DNA of 6,323 nucleotides from assembly GCA_009843675.1 (NCBI GenBank), contig VYCZ01000019.1:476-6798 (forward strand), written 5' to 3'. A program made the translations under genes and the position numbers. This stretch comes from Gammaproteobacteria bacterium (GTDB lineage Bacteria > Pseudomonadota > Gammaproteobacteria > Eutrophobiales > Eutrophobiaceae). Below the pieces are notes generated by a model. The model saw only the letters and a program-made list of their open reading frames with translations. It was not told the origin of the DNA and ran no database searches. Positions within the stretch are counted from its first letter, which is position 1; the number at the start of each line of letters is the position of its first letter. Shown here piece after piece: positions 4,874 through 6,323 of this stretch.

Positions 4874-6323
4874 TCATTCATCCGCATCCTGCGTGGATTT
4901 CTTCATAAACAGGTTGACATCATAAGGATTGACCAGGTCGCCCACGGTCCAGCCGTTGACGTCGTATTCGTCCATGCACTGCTGGGCAAAGTCCTTGAGT
5001 TGCTTATCCAGACCGGTGCCCTGGGCATTCCATAGCGCCTCGATGCGGATGTTTTCATTATTGCCGGAATAGTTGCGCTCATACAGTTCATGGCGCCCGC
5101 CGAACTCCGTCCCGATGGCATCCCATAACAGGCGCATGGTCTTCACCCGGTCTTCCGCATCATGGCCGTAAGAACCGCGCAGGTATTTATCCAGGTAGCC
5201 CTTCAATTCCGGCACGTTGAAATCCGTGGCGTGGGAATTCAGGTAGATCAGGCCGCTGGCGACCATGTTCTCAATCAATTCCTTGGCGCGGGGATAAGCC
5301 ATGGTCATCAGCACCCGGTATACGTGCCCGGCATGGCCGTTCGGTACTTTCGCTCCCTTGAACTCGTCGGGCATACCGCACATGGCGTCCGACAAGGCCC
5401 AGAACAGGTGGCGCCAGACGATCATTTCACCGATAGCCACCTGCACGCCGCGAAAGTCCTTGGCGCCGGTGATCTCCAGGGCTTTCATGAACAACCCGGT
5501 GATGAAATCAAACTTCACCGCGAGCCTGGTGCAACCGTGAAAGGCGAAGGTATAGGCCCAGCCGGAGGTGCCCAGGAACGTGCTGGCCGCGTCCAGGTCC
5601 TGGTAGATGAAGATGTCTTCCCAGCGCATCAGGGCATTGTCCAGGACCAGTATGGCGTCATTCTCATCCAGGCGGCTGGATAACGGGTTGTCAAACGGAC
5701 TCCCCATCACCTCCGCCGCGTAGGCATAGGAGGGCCGGCAAATCAGCTTCACCCCCGGCGTGTTCATACTCAACATGCCGGAAATGGCGAAGCGCTTGTC
5801 TTTTATGGGTATGGGTCCGTACTGCCCGAGGAAATTGTAATGTGTCAATGCCGACCCGGTAGCCACCACTTTGGCCCCTGAAACGATGATGCCCTCGTCC
5901 GTTTCCCCGATACAGTGCATATACACGTCCTCGATTTCTTCATGGGGTTTGTTGCGGTCCACCGGGGGATTGACCAGGGCATGATTGAGGAAAGGCACGC
6001 GCTCCTGGGCGTTCCTGTACCAGTTCAGGGCATTACCCGCGTAATCGCCGAAATACTCCGGGTTGAAGCCCAGGGTCAGCATCAGGCTGGCCTTGTAGTC
6101 GGGAGTACGCCCCATCCAGCCGTAGGTCAGGCGCGCCCATTGGGCGATGGCTTCGCGCTGGGCAATCACGTCTTCGCGTGTTCTCGCCACTTTAAAATAG
6201 GGGTGCGTGAATCCGCCGTTGCCGGTGTCCGTATCAGTGCGCAGGTGCGGATACTCCTCCTCATTATGCAGCGCATCATAAAGGCGGGCCATCATCCTGG
6301 CGGGGTTGCGAAAAGCAGGGTGT
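4874..6323 (-). CDS. hpaB: HpaB-family FADH2-dependent phenol hydroxylase, 5' end outside window
   Basis: The large (oxygenase) subunit of a two-component flavin monooxygenase: it uses reduced FAD from a separate reductase and O2 to hydroxylate a phenol, as 4-hydroxyphenylacetate 3-monooxygenase does. The reading frame has no stop up to the right edge. Upstream of the first in-frame ATG (6293-6295) the frame codes HPAFRNPAR, matching the family N-terminus, so that ATG is internal. By comparison with the remembered 520-residue E. coli HpaB, about 41 residues are missing. Numbering from the internal Met, R63 and Y67 in GWMGRTPDYK and H105 in NHALVNPPVDR match E. coli substrate-binding R113, Y117 and H155. 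Other shared blocks are ETDEGIIVSGAKVVAT (131-146), ALTHYN (149-154), PLSSRLDENDAILVLDN (204-220), EFGGRHELYE (397-406) and YDVNGWTV (444-451). The flavin reductase is not in the window. Context with an intradiol dioxygenase makes the substrate uncertain, so the symbol denotes family resemblance, not proven 4-hydroxyphenylacetate activity. Confidence 0.88.
   Translation of the reverse strand, partial: HPAFRNPARMMARLYDALHNEEEYPHLRTDTDTGNGGFTHPYFKVARTREDVIAQREAIAQWARLTYGWMGRTPDYKASLMLTLGFNPEYFGDYAGNALNWYRNAQERVPFLNHALVNPPVDRNKPHEEIEDVYMHCIGETDEGIIVSGAKVVATGSALTHYNFLGQYGPIPIKDKRFAISGMLSMNTPGVKLICRPSYAYAAEVMGSPFDNPLSSRLDENDAILVLDNALMRWEDIFIYQDLDAASTFLGTSGWAYTFAFHGCTRLAVKFDFITGLFMKALEITGAKDFRGVQVAIGEMIVWRHLFWALSDAMCGMPDEFKGAKVPNGHAGHVYRVLMTMAYPRAKELIENMVASGLIYLNSHATDFNVPELKGYLDKYLRGSYGHDAEDRVKTMRLLWDAIGTEFGGRHELYERNYSGNNENIRIEALWNAQGTGLDKQLKDFAQQCMDEYDVNGWTVGDLVNPYDVNLFMKKSTQDADE

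Noticed and set aside
4484..5035. Plus-strand open frame crossing the intergenic repeat
   Set aside because: It joins antisense of two real genes through the repeat, giving the SFLRKQES and WMPGQARH peptides typical of spurious calls in such repeats.

Overview
The window is a piece of a proteobacterial chromosome, most likely from an environmental (perhaps marine) gammaproteobacterium. It is moderately GC-rich. The lineage is inferred from three things: DUF1329 and DUF6152 envelope proteins together, a Bcr/CflA-type transporter, and a composite hairpin repeat of a type common in proteobacterial intergenic DNA. No rRNA, tRNA, CRISPR array, phage gene or intact insertion sequence is visible.

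Right part (about 2531-6323, minus strand, transcribed right to left): a probable aromatic-catabolism operon. In transcription order it holds (i) a flavin-dependent phenol hydroxylase of the HpaB family, whose 5' end lies outside the window; (ii) a 136-base gap mostly filled by a three-hairpin repeat; (iii) a secreted DUF1329 protein; and (iv) an intradiol ring-cleavage dioxygenase of the hydroxyquinol 1,2-dioxygenase type. The simplest reading is that the hydroxylase adds a hydroxyl to a phenolic substrate, the dioxygenase opens the resulting ring between adjacent hydroxyls, and the DUF1329 protein acts in the envelope. The flavin reductase an HpaB enzyme needs, a maleylacetate reductase and a regulator are not in the window. 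The unusual point is that an enzyme resembling E. coli HpaB sits with an intradiol dioxygenase instead of the extradiol HpaD of the 4-hydroxyphenylacetate pathway.

Middle (1363-2526, plus strand): a 12-helix drug-resistance-type MFS transporter of the Bcr/CflA family. It converges on the dioxygenase gene with only 4 bases between the stop codons.

Left part (44-1318, minus strand): a two-gene unit for exported proteins, an unnamed 270-residue protein with a PDISGVW motif followed 24 bases later by a DUF6152 protein. It diverges from the transporter across a 44-base gap. That gap holds a perfect 12-base palindrome placing a TATAAT hexamer on each strand. Bases 1-43 contain no gene that can be supported, only a short REP-like motif.

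Nothing here amounts to a clearly new system. The points most worth checking are the substrate of the HpaB/intradiol pair, the role of the DUF1329 protein inside that operon, and the possible N-terminal-histidine metal site of the DUF6152 protein.
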